The notes beneath the pieces were generated by a model, which saw nothing but the letters and a program-made list of their open reading frames with translations, was not told the origin of the DNA and made no database searches. From an uncultured Alphaproteobacteria bacterium (lineage in GTDB: Bacteria > Pseudomonadota > Alphaproteobacteria > Rhodobacterales > Rhodobacteraceae): a stretch of 64,000 nucleotides of DNA. Position 1 is the first letter of the stretch. Each line of letters begins with the position of its first letter. Location of the stretch: assembly GCA_902600895.1 (NCBI GenBank), contig CACKLF010000004.1, positions 1 through 64,000 of the forward strand. Direction: 5' to 3'. The translations under genes were made by a program, and so were the position numbers. Positions 9,443-19,320 of this stretch are shown one piece after another.

Positions 9443-10057
9443 TTGACATTGGTTCCTACAAAAAAAAACATATTTGCCGGCAATGATCCATTTGAAATTG
9501 CAAGGCGTTGGTACTTTGAAGCCAGCGAAACGGAATTGAATGACCCCGATGCTGTAGCACTGGCGACAGTAGATGAACGAGGCTTACCCAATGTTAGAAT
9601 GGTGCTAATGCGGTTTATATTAGACGATGCCTTTGTATTTTTCACTAATTACGAATCGGTAAAGGCAGCTGAAATACTGAGTAGTGGCAAAGCTGCATTT
9701 GTCTATCATTGGAAAAGCCTGCGAAGGCAAATTAGAGTGAGAGGAGAAGTTTCCAAAGAAGATTTAAATTTGTCAGATAAGTATTTTGGTGAAAGGTCAA
9801 AACAAAGTCGTTATGGAGCTTGGGCGTCAAAGCAGAGCAAGCCTCTTTTTGATAAAAATGTCCTTTTTGAGAGAATTGAGAAGATTAAAGTTGAGTTGGG
9901 AAATAACCCTCTTAGACCAGATTTCTGGGGAGGCTTTAAACTAATACCGACTGAAATAGAATTCTGGGCAGACGGTGAGTATAGGTTACATGATCGCTTT
10001 AGGTGGAGCAGGCCGGACATAGCAAAGGAATGGGAAGTGAATAGGCTTTATCCGTAG
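9443..10057 (+). CDS. pdxH: Pyridoxamine 5'-phosphate oxidase
   Basis: FMN-dependent oxidation of PNP or PMP to pyridoxal 5'-phosphate. Visible blocks are DPDAVALATVDERGLPNVRMVLMR, the FFTNYESVKAAEI segment, the FMN-binding VYHWKSLRRQIRVRGE, SRYGAWASKQS and the C-terminal substrate region FWADGEYRLHDRFRW. Two TTG codons six bases apart (9443 and 9449) can serve as start. The GAGGG at 9435-9439 is spaced better for 9449, so translation may begin two codons later. Confidence 0.95.
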   Translation: MTLVPTKKNIFAGNDPFEIARRWYFEASETELNDPDAVALATVDERGLPNVRMVLMRFILDDAFVFFTNYESVKAAEILSSGKAAFVYHWKSLRRQIRVRGEVSKEDLNLSDKYFGERSKQSRYGAWASKQSKPLFDKNVLFERIEKIKVELGNNPLRPDFWGGFKLIPTEIEFWADGEYRLHDRFRWSRPDIAKEWEVNRLYP

Positions 10058-10168
10058 GCCTTTAATATCGGATATATATTTGTTAATTCATATTGTTTAA
10101 TTTCATGTACTTGAAATTTTAGATTATTGTTCAGACATCAGTAGGGGCAATACAGGTGTAGGTTTAAA

Positions 10169-10654
10169 ATGGGGCGAAAACTTCTTAAATTTTTCAAATC
10201 GGCACAATTTCTATCTATTTCTCTTTATCTGATTATGCCATGGTCCTCGGTATATGGGGTACCCGTGTGCGATGAAAGTAAAGTTATAATAAATTCAAGA
10301 TATAAGCCGCTGGTTTATCAGATTGAGGTGGCGGATACTTATGACAGTAGAAGAAAAGGCCTGATGTACAGAAAGTACATCGCACTTGATCATGGAATGT
10401 TATTTATTTTTGAAAAAGCAAAGTATGTTCAGATGTGGATGAAAAATACTGAACTAAACCTAGATATTATTTTTGTAAATAATAGTGGGATAATTACTCA
10501 AATTATCCGTAATGCATCTCCAATGAGTGAAAAAATTTATTCAAGTAATATCGAAGTAAAGTATGTTTTAGAGTTTCCTTCCAATGGTAAAGATGTGTCA
10601 TTGATTGAGGTTGGGAATTCAATCTTTCATTGTTCCTTAAGTTACAATATGTGA
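10169..10654 (+). CDS. DUF192 family exported protein
   Basis: A 161-aa protein with an N-terminal signal sequence (about residues 1-30, ending ...SSVYG) and a DUF192 domain. The domain shows the conserved RRKGLMYRKYIALDHGMLFIF start, the MWMKNTELNLDIIFV centre and the GIITQI turn. DUF192 proteins are small beta-barrel-like domains of unknown biochemical role found in many bacteria and archaea. It stands alone and is followed by a clear intrinsic terminator at 10684-10713. Confidence 0.85.
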   Translation: MGRKLLKFFKSAQFLSISLYLIMPWSSVYGVPVCDESKVIINSRYKPLVYQIEVADTYDSRRKGLMYRKYIALDHGMLFIFEKAKYVQMWMKNTELNLDIIFVNNSGIITQIIRNASPMSEKIYSSNIEVKYVLEFPSNGKDVSLIEVGNSIFHCSLSYNM

Positions 10655-10683
10655 GTTTGAGAAGTTTAAATAATAATTATTAA

Positions 10684-10713
10684 TCAATTTTGGTCTTTCC
10701 AAAATTGATTTTT
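10684..10713 (+). terminator. Rho-independent terminator after the DUF192 gene
   Basis: A perfect 10-bp stem, TCAATTTTGG at 10684-10693 and CCAAAATTGA at 10699-10708, encloses a TCTTT loop and is followed by a run of T. It ends the DUF192 transcript just before tRNA-Pro. Confidence 0.85.
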
Positions 10714-10732
10714 CAGGTTAATTACCCTTTGT

Positions 10733-10809
<77 letters not shown>

Positions 10810-10845
10810 CAACTTTTATCTAGTGTTGGGCTTCATATCCAATGT

Positions 10846-11595
10846 TCACCTTATATGATGGCCACCATCTACAATGACTTTTGTGCCAGTTGAAGATGTT
10901 AGGTGGGTTAGACATGCTAAGATCGCCAACGACACATCTGCTGGAGTTATAATTTTTTTCATTGGTGTGCGATCAGCAGTAGTTTTTAAATGCTCCTCTG
11001 TTCGACCTTTTACAAAATTTGTGGCTACTGCCGCAGGGGATACGCACAAAACCCTTATTTCCGGCCCTAAAGCCCTTGCCAATGATATTGTCATTGTATC
11101 TATTGCAGCCTTTGCAGCACAATATGCAATGTTACTGCCCGATCCAGTAAATGCCGACACTGAAGATACATTTATAATTGTAGCACCCGATGTTATCTTT
11201 AGCAACGGAACAAAAGTTCGAATCACATTATATGTTCCCCCCGCATTAGCATTAACAATTTTATTAAACTTTTCGGGGCCTAAAGACACTAGATCAGTGT
11301 GCTTAATGGGTTCGGTGTATCCGGCGGAATTAATTAAATAATCGAGTTTTCCATAGGTATTCTTCACAAATGTTTCTGCTCGCTGAATTAAATCGTGGTC
11401 CTCTAGGCTTATCTGTACACAATTATGACCTGATCCAAATAGTGCTTCTACTAAATTCCCAGCTCTTATTGCTCCAGTATTGTATCCAATCACTACTTTA
11501 CAGCCCTGTTTGGCAAGTACTTTAGCTGTTTCAGCACCGATACCACTGCTTCCTCCCGTCACAAGTGCAACTTTATCTTTTAGCTCTAACTCCAA
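10846..11595 (-). CDS. Short-chain dehydrogenase/reductase
   Basis: Classical SDR of 249 aa. It has the TGGSSGIGAET cofactor loop near residue 14, the NSAG motif (LINSAGY), catalytic Ser in INVSSVSAF, and YCAAK (YxxxK). The C-terminal TSSTGTKVIVDGG is the usual SDR ending. NADP preference is hinted at by the absence of an acidic residue after the second beta strand, but this is weak. It lies 13 bp after the MDR oxidoreductase on the same strand, so the two are probably co-expressed. The substrate is unknown. Confidence 0.85.
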   Translation of the reverse strand: MELELKDKVALVTGGSSGIGAETAKVLAKQGCKVVIGYNTGAIRAGNLVEALFGSGHNCVQISLEDHDLIQRAETFVKNTYGKLDYLINSAGYTEPIKHTDLVSLGPEKFNKIVNANAGGTYNVIRTFVPLLKITSGATIINVSSVSAFTGSGSNIAYCAAKAAIDTMTISLARALGPEIRVLCVSPAAVATNFVKGRTEEHLKTTADRTPMKKIITPADVSLAILACLTHLTSSTGTKVIVDGGHHIR

Positions 11596-11608
11596 GTGTA
11601 AACCTCAA

Positions 11609-12601
11609 TTATAATTCAACGATTGTTTTTCCTGAATTTTTACCGCTTAATAGATTTATCAGTGCTTCAGGGGCGCTTTCAAGGCCACTGTATTTATCAA
11701 TAAAAACTTTTAGAGCTCCAGATCTGTGCCAATTAGAAAGTATCTTTAATGCTTTATTTTTTTTATTATAAAAGTCAGTCACTATAAATCCCTCGAGTTT
11801 AAGTCTTCTTGTAATAATGATACCAGGGATGTTTCTTGGTGGGGTTAAAGAGCCTACATCATATTGACTAATAGCACCACAACAAGTGACCCTACCTTTC
11901 ATTTTCATTAAATAAAGAATTTTTTCTAACAAACTTCCTCCAACATTATCAAAGTACACGTCAAATCCATTCGGGCAAACCTCTTTGAGGTTTTTTGTTA
12001 ATGTGGGATCCTTATAATTTAAGCACTTATCAATACCTAATTTACTTTCAACCCACTCGCATTTATCAGCAGAACCTGATAACCCTAATACCTTGCAGCC
12101 TGTGAGTTTTGCAATTTGGCATGCAAACATTCCAACAGAGCCCGCTGCAGTGGAGATTAGGATTGTATCATTTTCTCTTATTTTGGATATATCCATCAAA
12201 CCATGATATGCCGTCAGTCCAGCAATGCCTGCATAAGTCAAAAGGTCAATCAAATCAGTTGTTTTGTTAACCTTTGTTAAGAATTTGTCTGGCTTTGTTG
12301 CATATTCTGCCCAATTTAGTTCTCCTATCACCAAGTCCCCCTCTGCAAATCTATTACTGTTAGAGGAAATTACTTCTCCAATACCATAAGCTGGCATTAC
12401 AGTACCAGCTGAAACTGCTGATCTATATGTTGCCCCCTGAATCCATGCGCGATTGGCTGCATCAATAGATAAAAGCTTTACTTTGATTAATAATTCACCG
12501 GCACGAGGCAGATTAAGTTTCTCTTCAACCAAAGAAAAGCAGTTCGGGGTAAGTTTATTCTCTGGCTTTTTGATTAATATTATATTTTTATTTTTTTTCA
12601 T
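11609..12601 (-). CDS. NADP-dependent medium-chain oxidoreductase (CurA/PTGR-like, zinc-free)
   Basis: MDR-superfamily reductase of about 330 aa. The nucleotide-binding region reads STAAGSVGMFACQIAKLTG, and a family-typical GLTAYHGLMD and FDVYFDNVGG follow. No zinc-ligand Cys cluster is present, consistent with the prostaglandin/leukotriene reductase-like (YncB/CurA) group of NADPH-dependent double-bond reductases. The start is set at ATG 12601, where AGGGAG lies about 8 nt upstream; a frame extension to 12631 has no such site. The substrate is unknown. A stem-loop lies 36 bp upstream (12637-12661). Confidence 0.85.
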   Translation of the reverse strand: MKKNKNIILIKKPENKLTPNCFSLVEEKLNLPRAGELLIKVKLLSIDAANRAWIQGATYRSAVSAGTVMPAYGIGEVISSNSNRFAEGDLVIGELNWAEYATKPDKFLTKVNKTTDLIDLLTYAGIAGLTAYHGLMDISKIRENDTILISTAAGSVGMFACQIAKLTGCKVLGLSGSADKCEWVESKLGIDKCLNYKDPTLTKNLKEVCPNGFDVYFDNVGGSLLEKILYLMKMKGRVTCCGAISQYDVGSLTPPRNIPGIIITRRLKLEGFIVTDFYNKKNKALKILSNWHRSGALKVFIDKYSGLESAPEALINLLSGKNSGKTIVEL

Positions 12602-12636
12602 TAAATTCACTCCCTTTTTTACTTTATACAAAATAA

Positions 12637-12661
12637 AAGCCGAGTTAAAGTAACCCGGCTT
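12637..12661 (-). promoter_or_regulatory. Stem-loop in the MDR/M24 divergent region
   Basis: AAGCCG-A-GTTA and TAAC-C-CGGCTT form an 11-position stem with one mismatch around a 3-nt loop. Read on the minus strand, it is followed by TTTTATTTTG, so it resembles an intrinsic terminator in the 5' leader of the MDR oxidoreductase. It could be an attenuator or the end of a short transcript. It might also act on the plus strand, ahead of the M24 leader. Confidence 0.45.
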
Positions 12662-12683
12662 AAGTTTTCAGGGAGGTCTAGAA

Positions 12684-12737
12684 ATGAAAGATATTCTTAC
12701 AATTAATAACGGTTCAAACACATATTTGTTTACCTGA
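12684..12737 (+). CDS. 17-codon leader ORF preceding the M24 peptidase
   Basis: ATG at 12684 follows a strong GGGAGG ribosome-binding site at 12671-12676 (7-nt spacing). It encodes 17 residues, MKDILTINNGSNTYLFT, and stops at a TGA immediately followed, in the same frame, by the TTG that starts the peptidase ORF. The peptidase start itself has no good ribosome-binding site. Either the leader feeds ribosomes into the downstream frame by termination-reinitiation, or the TGA interrupts what used to be one N-terminus. Confidence 0.45.
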   Translation: MKDILTINNGSNTYLFT

Positions 12738-13823
12738 TTGAGAAAAAAACTTGAACAAATAAGACAAAGAATGTCAAAAAGTGGGACTGGTCTGTTGATT
12801 ATTGCTCCTGGACCCAATTTCAAATGGTTATTTGATTTTACTCCGCTACCTGACGAAAGGCCATGCTTTGCATGCATAACTTTTACGGATTTAGCTTTTT
12901 TGGTACCTACGTTAAATTTCGAGCAGTTAAGATCATCGTTAGATTATCCTTTTTATGTTTGGAATGATGAAGACGGACCTATTAAGGAATTTAAAAACTT
13001 AGTATCGGGCCTATCAGAAAAGAAAATTGAAAAAGTTGCGGTAGAAGAGTCTATGCGAGTTGATTTCTTCTCTCTAATTCAAAATGAATTTAATAAGGCT
13101 TTGATAGTATTTTCTCAATCAATTGTTGGAAAACTGAGAATGATTAAATCAGATTTGGAAATTGAAAAACTGAAAAAAAGTGCAAGTGTAGCAGACCAGG
13201 TAATGAAGAAGGCTTTGGAGTCTTTCACCGTTAACATGACAGAGTTAAAGCTTAGTTCAAAGATAGATCTAGGCTTTCATCAGCTAGGAGCAAATCCAGC
13301 TTTTTCTTTGGTAGCGTCAGGCGCTAATGGCACATTTCCTCATCATCATAGTAAAAATATGCCTATCCAGAAAGGTTTGCCAACTATTATAGATATTGGG
13401 GCTACCGTGGACGGATATTTTAGTGATATGACTCGTATGGCCCATCTTCATTACCCTTCTGCAAAGTGTACGCTTTTAGTTGGAATTGTCGAGGAGGCTT
13501 TGTCTCATGCTATAGAAGCAGTAATGGTAGGTCAACCTGTTAGTGAAATTGACAAGGTAGCAAGAGACGTAATTGACAAGGCCGGTTTTGGTAATTTTTT
13601 TAATCACCGGACTGGTCATGGGGTTGGACTAGAGATACATGAGCCACCTTTCATCACTAATACGAGTAATTTGATATTAGAAGAGGGTATGGTTTTTACT
13701 ATTGAACCTGGTATTTACTTACCAGGGGAATTTGGCGTGAGATTGGAGGAAGTTGTTGTTGTAACTCGTAATGGAGCTGAGGTGCTATCGAATCAACCAA
13801 GAGACATGTTTGTAGTATCCTAG
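12738..13823 (+). CDS. M24 family metallopeptidase (Xaa-Pro aminopeptidase-like)
   Basis: A 361-aa creatinase/prolidase-type protein. The N-terminal creatinase-like domain starts RKKLEQIRQRMSKSG and the C-terminal pita-bread catalytic domain carries the metal ligands: Asp in TIIDIGATVDGYFSDMTRM, His in FFNHRTGHGVGLEIHE and Glu in FTIEPGIYLPGEFGVRLEE. This set fits a dinuclear-metal Xaa-Pro peptidase. The TTG start directly follows an in-frame TGA; ATG at 12771 is an alternative but would remove the first helix of the domain. Peptide substrate is not predictable from sequence. Confidence 0.88.
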   Translation: MRKKLEQIRQRMSKSGTGLLIIAPGPNFKWLFDFTPLPDERPCFACITFTDLAFLVPTLNFEQLRSSLDYPFYVWNDEDGPIKEFKNLVSGLSEKKIEKVAVEESMRVDFFSLIQNEFNKALIVFSQSIVGKLRMIKSDLEIEKLKKSASVADQVMKKALESFTVNMTELKLSSKIDLGFHQLGANPAFSLVASGANGTFPHHHSKNMPIQKGLPTIIDIGATVDGYFSDMTRMAHLHYPSAKCTLLVGIVEEALSHAIEAVMVGQPVSEIDKVARDVIDKAGFGNFFNHRTGHGVGLEIHEPPFITNTSNLILEEGMVFTIEPGIYLPGEFGVRLEEVVVVTRNGAEVLSNQPRDMFVVS

Positions 13824-14707
13824 GGTTTATTTTGATTATAGTTTACGAGAAAGATACCAAATATGACTAACGTTGCACCAACCCCAAAGTTAATGTCTGT
13901 TGGCTCCTTTAAAATAAATATCCCAAAAAGAATTCCAAAAATAGGTGCTAAAAAGGCAAAACTGGCAACACCAGAAGCCGGGTAAATAGAGAGCAACCAA
14001 AACCAGAAGGCAAAACCTGCCGCTACAACTACAGAGGCTTGGAAAACGAGTATATAAGCATGGTAATATTTAAAATCTCTGATTATTTCGTGGGATGTTA
14101 GTGACATCATTATAAGTATTGGGAACGATATAGCCAGCATCCATAAGAGTTGCATCTCGGTGCTGAGAGTGCCAAATTTTGTTCCCTTGCTGATAATCGC
14201 TATCAATGCCCATAGAATGGATGCTCCCAAAGCACATAAGTCGCCAAATAGAAATCCACCACTCACAGACTTTACACTATGGGTTATGGCCCATACAATT
14301 CCAGATAATGAAAGAATTAATCCAGTACATTTTATTTTCGTTAGTTTATCGTTGGGAAACCAAAAATGTGATATTATGGCAAGCCAGACTGGCATTGAGT
14401 AGAAGATAATTGAACTTCTAATCACTGTAGTAAAGTCCAAAGCAAGATACAGTAGGAAAAACTCAAGGGAAAAAATTATTCCAGTACAAATTCCTAGGAG
14501 GTAGGTTCCTTTTTTTAGATCTAGCGACTTATTGAATAAGATCATCCAGAGTCCGAGAAAGAAAATAGCAATTAGGGAGCGAATACCTGCTGAAAAAATG
14601 GGATCAATCCCCTCATTTGTAATTTTTATCAATACTTGATTGATTCCCAATAGGGCAGAAAAGCTTATTAGTGAAATAGATCCAATCTTATCTATCTTAT
14701 TTTTCAA
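13820..14707 (-). CDS. EamA/DMT family transporter
   Basis: An integral membrane protein of 295 aa with about ten hydrophobic segments forming two EamA repeats, as in drug/metabolite exporters such as RhaT or YdcZ-like permeases. Family hints are the early ...AGIRSLIAIFFLGLW and the final repeat AFLAPIFGILFGIFILKEP. The start codon is TTG with GAGA upstream. Its 3' end overlaps the M24 peptidase stop by 4 bp, convergently. The substrate cannot be predicted. Three further EamA genes occur in the window. Confidence 0.85.
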   Translation of the reverse strand: MKNKIDKIGSISLISFSALLGINQVLIKITNEGIDPIFSAGIRSLIAIFFLGLWMILFNKSLDLKKGTYLLGICTGIIFSLEFFLLYLALDFTTVIRSSIIFYSMPVWLAIISHFWFPNDKLTKIKCTGLILSLSGIVWAITHSVKSVSGGFLFGDLCALGASILWALIAIISKGTKFGTLSTEMQLLWMLAISFPILIMMSLTSHEIIRDFKYYHAYILVFQASVVVAAGFAFWFWLLSIYPASGVASFAFLAPIFGILFGIFILKEPTDINFGVGATLVIFGIFLVNYNQNKP

Positions 14708-15091
14708 AATGATCTCTTTTTCTTTATTATATCATTGCATTATATATTAATCGGTGACTTTTACGGAGTTTTATACAAAACATATCTAATTCAGATGGTT
14801 ATAAAAAAAATTTCAAGCTATGAATCAAAAAATTATTTGCACACAAAAAAAAATTATCAAAGGTCAATAAAAAAAACAAAAAAAAAAAAAATATTTTAAT
14901 TGACCTTTCGCTAAAATTTGCCTCTGATGGTACTTCTACTCCGAATTGGCACAACATATAGCGGACACAATGCTGATTTTCTCGAGTGGCAATAAAAAGC
15001 AGTATAGTGGAATTCAAAGAACACAGCAGTTACAATTAAAATAGATTGCAAAGCCAATTAAGTAAAAGCAGTCAACTAAGAGAGGTAAGAG
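14708..15091. other. Intergenic A-tract region upstream of nrdJ
   Basis: No gene is seen in these 384 bp. The left half is extremely A-rich, with a run of 13-14 A near 14880 bracketed by an inverted repeat, AAAGGTCAAT at 14859-14868 and ATTGACCTTT at 14899-14908. The right half should contain the nrdJ promoter; AGAGAGGTAAG just before 15092 is its ribosome-binding site. An apparent 72-aa minus-strand reading frame here is low-complexity and was not called. Confidence 0.6.
14950..14964 (+). promoter_or_regulatory. Possible NrdR box upstream of nrdJ
   Basis: CACAACATATAGCGG resembles the NrdR operator core (ACxxxATATAGxG type) that controls ribonucleotide reductase genes. Only one box is evident, whereas NrdR sites normally occur as a pair about three helical turns apart, so this is tentative. 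Confidence 0.3.
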
Positions 15092-18000
15092 ATGAAAATT
15101 GCTCGGCAATACACTAAGCAGGCTAGTAAAGCGTATGATAAAATAAACTTTAAAAAAACATCATCTGAAATCCGAAATCCGGACGGGTCTATTGTCTTTT
15201 CCTTAAAGGATTTTGAGGTACCTGAATCTTGGAGTCAGGTGGCCTGCGATGTATTAGCGCAAAAATACTTCAGGAAAGCAGGTGTACCAACAAAAATAAA
15301 ACGGTTACCTGAAAAAGGTGTGCCACAATTTCTTTGGAGGTCGATACCAGATCAAAACGAACTTAATAAACTACCAGAGGAGGAGCGCTTCACTGGAGAA
15401 ACATCATCAAAGCAGGTTTTTAATAGGCTAGCGGGAACTTGGGCTTATTGGGGATGGAAGGGTGGTTATTTTACCACTGAAGAAGATGCTAAAGCATACT
15501 TCGAGGAAATGAGATACATGTTAGCAACTCAGGTAGCAGCGCCCAATTCGCCTCAATGGTTCAATACAGGACTCCATTGGGCCTATGGAATAGATGGCCC
15601 TGGACAGGGACACTATTTCGTAGATTATCAGACTGGAAAGTTAGAGAGTTCTAAAACGGCATACGAGCACCCTCAGCCCCACGCTTGCTTTATACAGTCA
15701 ATAAATGACGATTTGGTAAACAATGGTGGCATTATGGATTTGTGGGTTAGGGAAGCTAGATTGTTTAAATATGGTTCCGGCACAGGTACCAATTTTTCAA
15801 ATTTGAGAGGGGGTGGAGAAAACCTGTCAGGTGGAGGAAATTCCTCTGGGCTAATGTCTTTCTTGAAAATTGGGGATAGAGCGGCAGGTGCAATAAAATC
15901 GGGGGGCACAACCCGAAGGGCTGCAAAAATGGTTATCTGTGATGTAGATCATCCAGATGTGGAAGAGTTCATTAATTGGAAAGTGGTAGAAGAACAAAAA
16001 GTGGCTTCACTAGTTGCGGGGTCAAAAATTCATGAACAAAAACTGAACGAAATATTTTCTGCTATACAATCGTGGGATGGTTCTGAAAAAGATGCGTATG
16101 ATTTAAGAGTAAATGAGAAACTTAAAAAATGCATTAGGTCAGCTAAGAGTGCGTTGATACCCGAGACTTACATTAACCGAATATTACAGTATGCTCAACA
16201 AGGATTCACATCTATCGAGTTTCCAACGTATGATACTGATTGGGACTCAGAGGCTTACATGACGGTATCTGGTCAGAATTCTAATAATTCTGTTCGAGTA
16301 ACCGATGCATTTTTGCAGGCAGTGAAAGACAATTCAGACTGGGAGTTGATACGTAGGACGGATGGAGGAGTGGACAAAAAGGTAAAGGCAGTTGACCTTT
16401 GGAACCAAATAGGGCACGCGGCGTGGGCTTGTGCAGATCCAGGGATACAATTTCATGATACTATCAATGATTGGCATACTTGCCCAGAAAATGGCCAGAT
16501 TAAAGCATCAAACCCCTGTTCTGAATATATGTTCTTGGACGATACTGCCTGTAACTTAGCTTCGTTGAATTTACTAACATTTTTGCAAGATGGTGCATTT
16601 AACGTTAAGAATTTTGAACATGCAACAAGACTGTGGACTTTAACTCTTGAGATATCCGTGTTAATGGCGCAATTTCCGAGTAAAGAGATTGCAGAATTGT
16701 CCTATCGATTTAGAACACTGGGATTGGGCTATGCAAATATCGGTGGTTTGTTAATGAATATGGGTTATGGATATGATAGTGACGAGGGAAGGGCGCTGTG
16801 CGGAGCAATAACCTCAATAATGACAGCAGCATCATATTCTACATCAGCTCTAATGGCAGCGGAGCAGGGACCATTTTCTGGTTATCTTTCTAATAGTGAT
16901 CACATGTTGAGGGTGATAAGAAATCACCGCCGGGCCGCCTTTGGTGAGACTAATGGGTACGAAGGGCTGAGGACGATGCCAGTAAAATTAGACCATGATA
17001 ACTGTCCAGATGGAAAATTAATCAACAAAGCTCATGAGTTATGGAATGAAGCTTTAGAGTTTGGTGAAAAATTTGGCTACAGGAATGCACAAGTTACAGT
17101 TATAGCACCTACCGGTACAATTGGATTAGTAATGGACTGTGATACGACAGGAATAGAGCCTGACTTTGCATTAGTAAAGTTCAAGAAACTAGCTGGCGGT
17201 GGTTATTTTAAAATAATTAACCGCTCAGTACCAAGCGCTTTGACAAATTTAGGCTACAGGGAAGAACAGATTGAAAGGATAATAAATTATGCAGTGGGGC
17301 ACGGGAGTATGGAAAAAGCGCCTCATATAAATCCAAAAGCCCTTATCGGACACGGTTTTGGTAAAACAGAACTTGAAAAAGTAGATGTGGCTTTAAAATC
17401 AGCGTTTGACATCAAGTTTGTTTTTAATCAGTGGACCCTAGGTAATGAATTTTGTACAGGGACATTAGGTGTTCCGGAAGATAAGTTACTTGACCCAGGC
17501 TTTGATCTATTAAAGCACTTAGGTTTTTCAAGAAGTGAAGTAGAGGAAGCAAATAACTTCATATGTGGCACAATGACTCTGGAGGGGGCTCCAGATTTGA
17601 AGGAAAAACATTACAGGGTATTCGATTGTGCAAACCCTTGTGGAAAAATTGGCAAAAGATTCCTGTCAGTTGAAAGCCACATATTGATGATGGCTGCGGC
17701 TCAGAGCTTCATATCAGGAGCTATATCAAAAACAATAAATATGCCTAAGGATGCCTCTATTAATGATTGTAAAGCTGCCTATGAACTAAGCCACTCTTTA
17801 GGGGTAAAAGCTAATGCACTTTATAGGGATGGGTCAAAGCTGTCTCAACCCTTGTCGTCCTCTCTAATAGACGATGATGTAGAAGATGATATAGGCAACA
17901 CTCAGCCCATGAAAGAAGCAGTGCTTGCGGAAAAAGTAGTGGAAAAGGTGATGGCAAATGAGGCAAAGCGTTTGAGAGAAAAGTTACCAGAACGTAGAAA

Positions 18001-18727
18001 AGGATATACCCAGAAAGCAATTGTAGGGGGACATAAGGTATACCTTAGAACTGGAGAATATAATGACGGCTCTCTCGGTGAAATTTTTATTGATATGCAC
18101 AAAGAGGGTGCCGCATTTAGAGCTATGATGAATAATTTTGCAATAGCAATTTCTGTTGGCCTTCAATATGGGGTACCTTTGGAAGAGTTTGTAGAAGCGT
18201 TCACCTTTACTCGGTTTGAGCCGGCTGGGATGGTTCAGGGCAATGATTCAATAAAAAATGCTACCTCCATCCTTGATTATATTTTTAGAGAGTTGGCTAT
18301 TTCGTACTTAGATAGAACAGATTTGGCCCATGTAATACCACAAGGGAAAAGCTTTGATGATATTGGACAAGGTGAAGTTGAAGGAAAAGCTAATCCAGTG
18401 AAAGTCAATTCTGACGAACAGAAAGATTCTATGAATATGATTAGGGAAATATCTTCATCGGGTTATCTGAGAAATAGACTTCCCGGTGACTTAATAGCCA
18501 TGAAAACTGAGACCAGAGATAATGAAAGTAATTTTATAGGTTCCCGGACTGCTAATCATGTTTCTGGAGTGACTGAGTCAGAAGTAACTCTTGATGATGC
18601 TAGATTGAAAGCAAAAATTCAGGGCTATGAAGGTGATCCTTGCGGAGAATGTGGAAATTTCACTCTAGTAAGAAATGGGACGTGCATGAAATGTAATACA
18701 TGCGGGTCTACATCTGGATGTAGTTAA
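15092..18727 (+). CDS. nrdJ: Vitamin B12-dependent (class II) ribonucleotide reductase
   Basis: Reduces ribonucleotides to deoxyribonucleotides using adenosylcobalamin as radical source, independent of oxygen. The 1211-aa chain has the class II hallmarks [30 protein letters not shown], active-site [28 protein letters not shown] and [10 protein letters not shown]. The C-terminal tail [21 protein letters not shown] contains the Cys pairs of a zinc-ribbon or redox tail. Length fits the long alphaproteobacterial form. No class I genes are in the window, so B12 supply may be critical for this organism, but that needs the rest of the genome. Confidence 0.97.
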   Translation: MKIARQYTKQASKAYDKINFKKTSSEIRNPDGSIVFSLKDFEVPESWSQVACDVLAQKYFRKAGVPTKIKRLPEKGVPQFLWRSIPDQNELNKLPEEERFTGETSSKQVFNRLAGTWAYWGWKGGYFTTEEDAKAYFEEMRYMLATQVAAPNSPQWFNTGLHWAYGIDGPGQGHYFVDYQTGKLESSKTAYEHPQPHACFIQSINDDLVNNGGIMDLWVREARLFKYGSGTGTNFSNLRGGGENLSGGGNSSGLMSFLKIGDRAAGAIKSGGTTRRAAKMVICDVDHPDVEEFINWKVVEEQKVASLVAGSKIHEQKLNEIFSAIQSWDGSEKDAYDLRVNEKLKKCIRSAKSALIPETYINRILQYAQQGFTSIEFPTYDTDWDSEAYMTVSGQNSNNSVRVTDAFLQAVKDNSDWELIRRTDGGVDKKVKAVDLWNQIGHAAWACADPGIQFHDTINDWHTCPENGQIKASNPCSEYMFLDDTACNLASLNLLTFLQDGAFNVKNFEHATRLWTLTLEISVLMAQFPSKEIAELSYRFRTLGLGYANIGGLLMNMGYGYDSDEGRALCGAITSIMTAASYSTSALMAAEQGPFSGYLSNSDHMLRVIRNHRRAAFGETNGYEGLRTMPVKLDHDNCPDGKLINKAHELWNEALEFGEKFGYRNAQVTVIAPTGTIGLVMDCDTTGIEPDFALVKFKKLAGGGYFKIINRSVPSALTNLGYREEQIERIINYAVGHGSMEKAPHINPKALIGHGFGKTELEKVDVALKSAFDIKFVFNQWTLGNEFCTGTLGVPEDKLLDPGFDLLKHLGFSRSEVEEANNFICGTMTLEGAPDLKEKHYRVFDCANPCGKIGKRFLSVESHILMMAAAQSFISGAISKTINMPKDASINDCKAAYELSHSLGVKANALYRDGSKLSQPLSSSLIDDDVEDDIGNTQPMKEAVLAEKVVEKVMANEAKRLREKLPERRKGYTQKAIVGGHKVYLRTGEYNDGSLGEIFIDMHKEGAAFRAMMNNFAIAISVGLQYGVPLEEFVEAFTFTRFEPAGMVQGNDSIKNATSILDYIFRELAISYLDRTDLAHVIPQGKSFDDIGQGEVEGKANPVKVNSDEQKDSMNMIREISSSGYLRNRLPGDLIAMKTETRDNESNFIGSRTANHVSGVTESEVTLDDARLKAKIQGYEGDPCGECGNFTLVRNGTCMKCNTCGSTSGCS

Positions 18728-18740
18728 CAGGTTTTTGCGG

Positions 18741-19301
18741 TTAATCACCTCTAGAGAGAGCGGCCACACCGGTTCTCGCAACTTCGCTAAGTCCTAAAGG
18801 TCTCATAAGCTCGCAAAATGCATCTATTTTTTCTGGTGTGCCCTTTATTTCAAAGGTAAAGCTTTTAAGAGTAGAGTCTACTACATTGGCTCTGAATACG
18901 TCTGCCAACCGAAGCGCTTCCACCCTTTTTTCGCCTTTGCCTTTAACCTTTAGTAAAGCAAGCTCTCTTTCTACAGACTTCCCCTCAACAGTTAAATCGT
19001 GAACGGCGTGCACTGGAACCATTCGTTCAAGTTGTGCCTTTATCTGTTCGATTACTGCTGGTGTGCCAGTTGTAACAATCGTTATCCTTGAAAGTTTTCC
19101 AGAATGATCAACTTCAGCTACGGTTAAGCTATCTATGTTGTAACCTCTACCAGAAAAAAGACCAATTACTCTAGCTAATACACCTGACTCATTATCAACT
19201 ATTACTGCAAGTGTATGTGACTCTGTAATTTCACTTAACGGGTCCCTAAGGTTGTAAGCACTTTTCTTATTAGAGCCTTTCTGAATATCGAGATCGGTCA
19301 T
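18741..19301 (-). CDS. ilvH: Acetolactate synthase small (regulatory) subunit
   Basis: Two ACT-like regions in 186 aa. The N-terminal ACT domain reads HTLAVIVDNESGVLARVIGLFSGRGYNIDSLTVAEVD with the Gly and Asn residues that bind valine, and the C-terminal ALS-ss domain contains FRANVVDSTLKSFTFEIKGTPEKIDAF. It activates the catalytic subunit and gives valine feedback inhibition. It follows ilvI by 19 bp on the same strand. Confidence 0.95.
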   Translation of the reverse strand: MTDLDIQKGSNKKSAYNLRDPLSEITESHTLAVIVDNESGVLARVIGLFSGRGYNIDSLTVAEVDHSGKLSRITIVTTGTPAVIEQIKAQLERMVPVHAVHDLTVEGKSVERELALLKVKGKGEKRVEALRLADVFRANVVDSTLKSFTFEIKGTPEKIDAFCELMRPLGLSEVARTGVAALSRGD

Positions 19302-19320
19302 ATTTTTTTCTTATATTATA

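Noticed and set aside
14799-15017. 72-codon minus-strand frame upstream of nrdJ
   Set aside because: Phe/Leu-rich translation of A-tracts; explained by low-complexity DNA.
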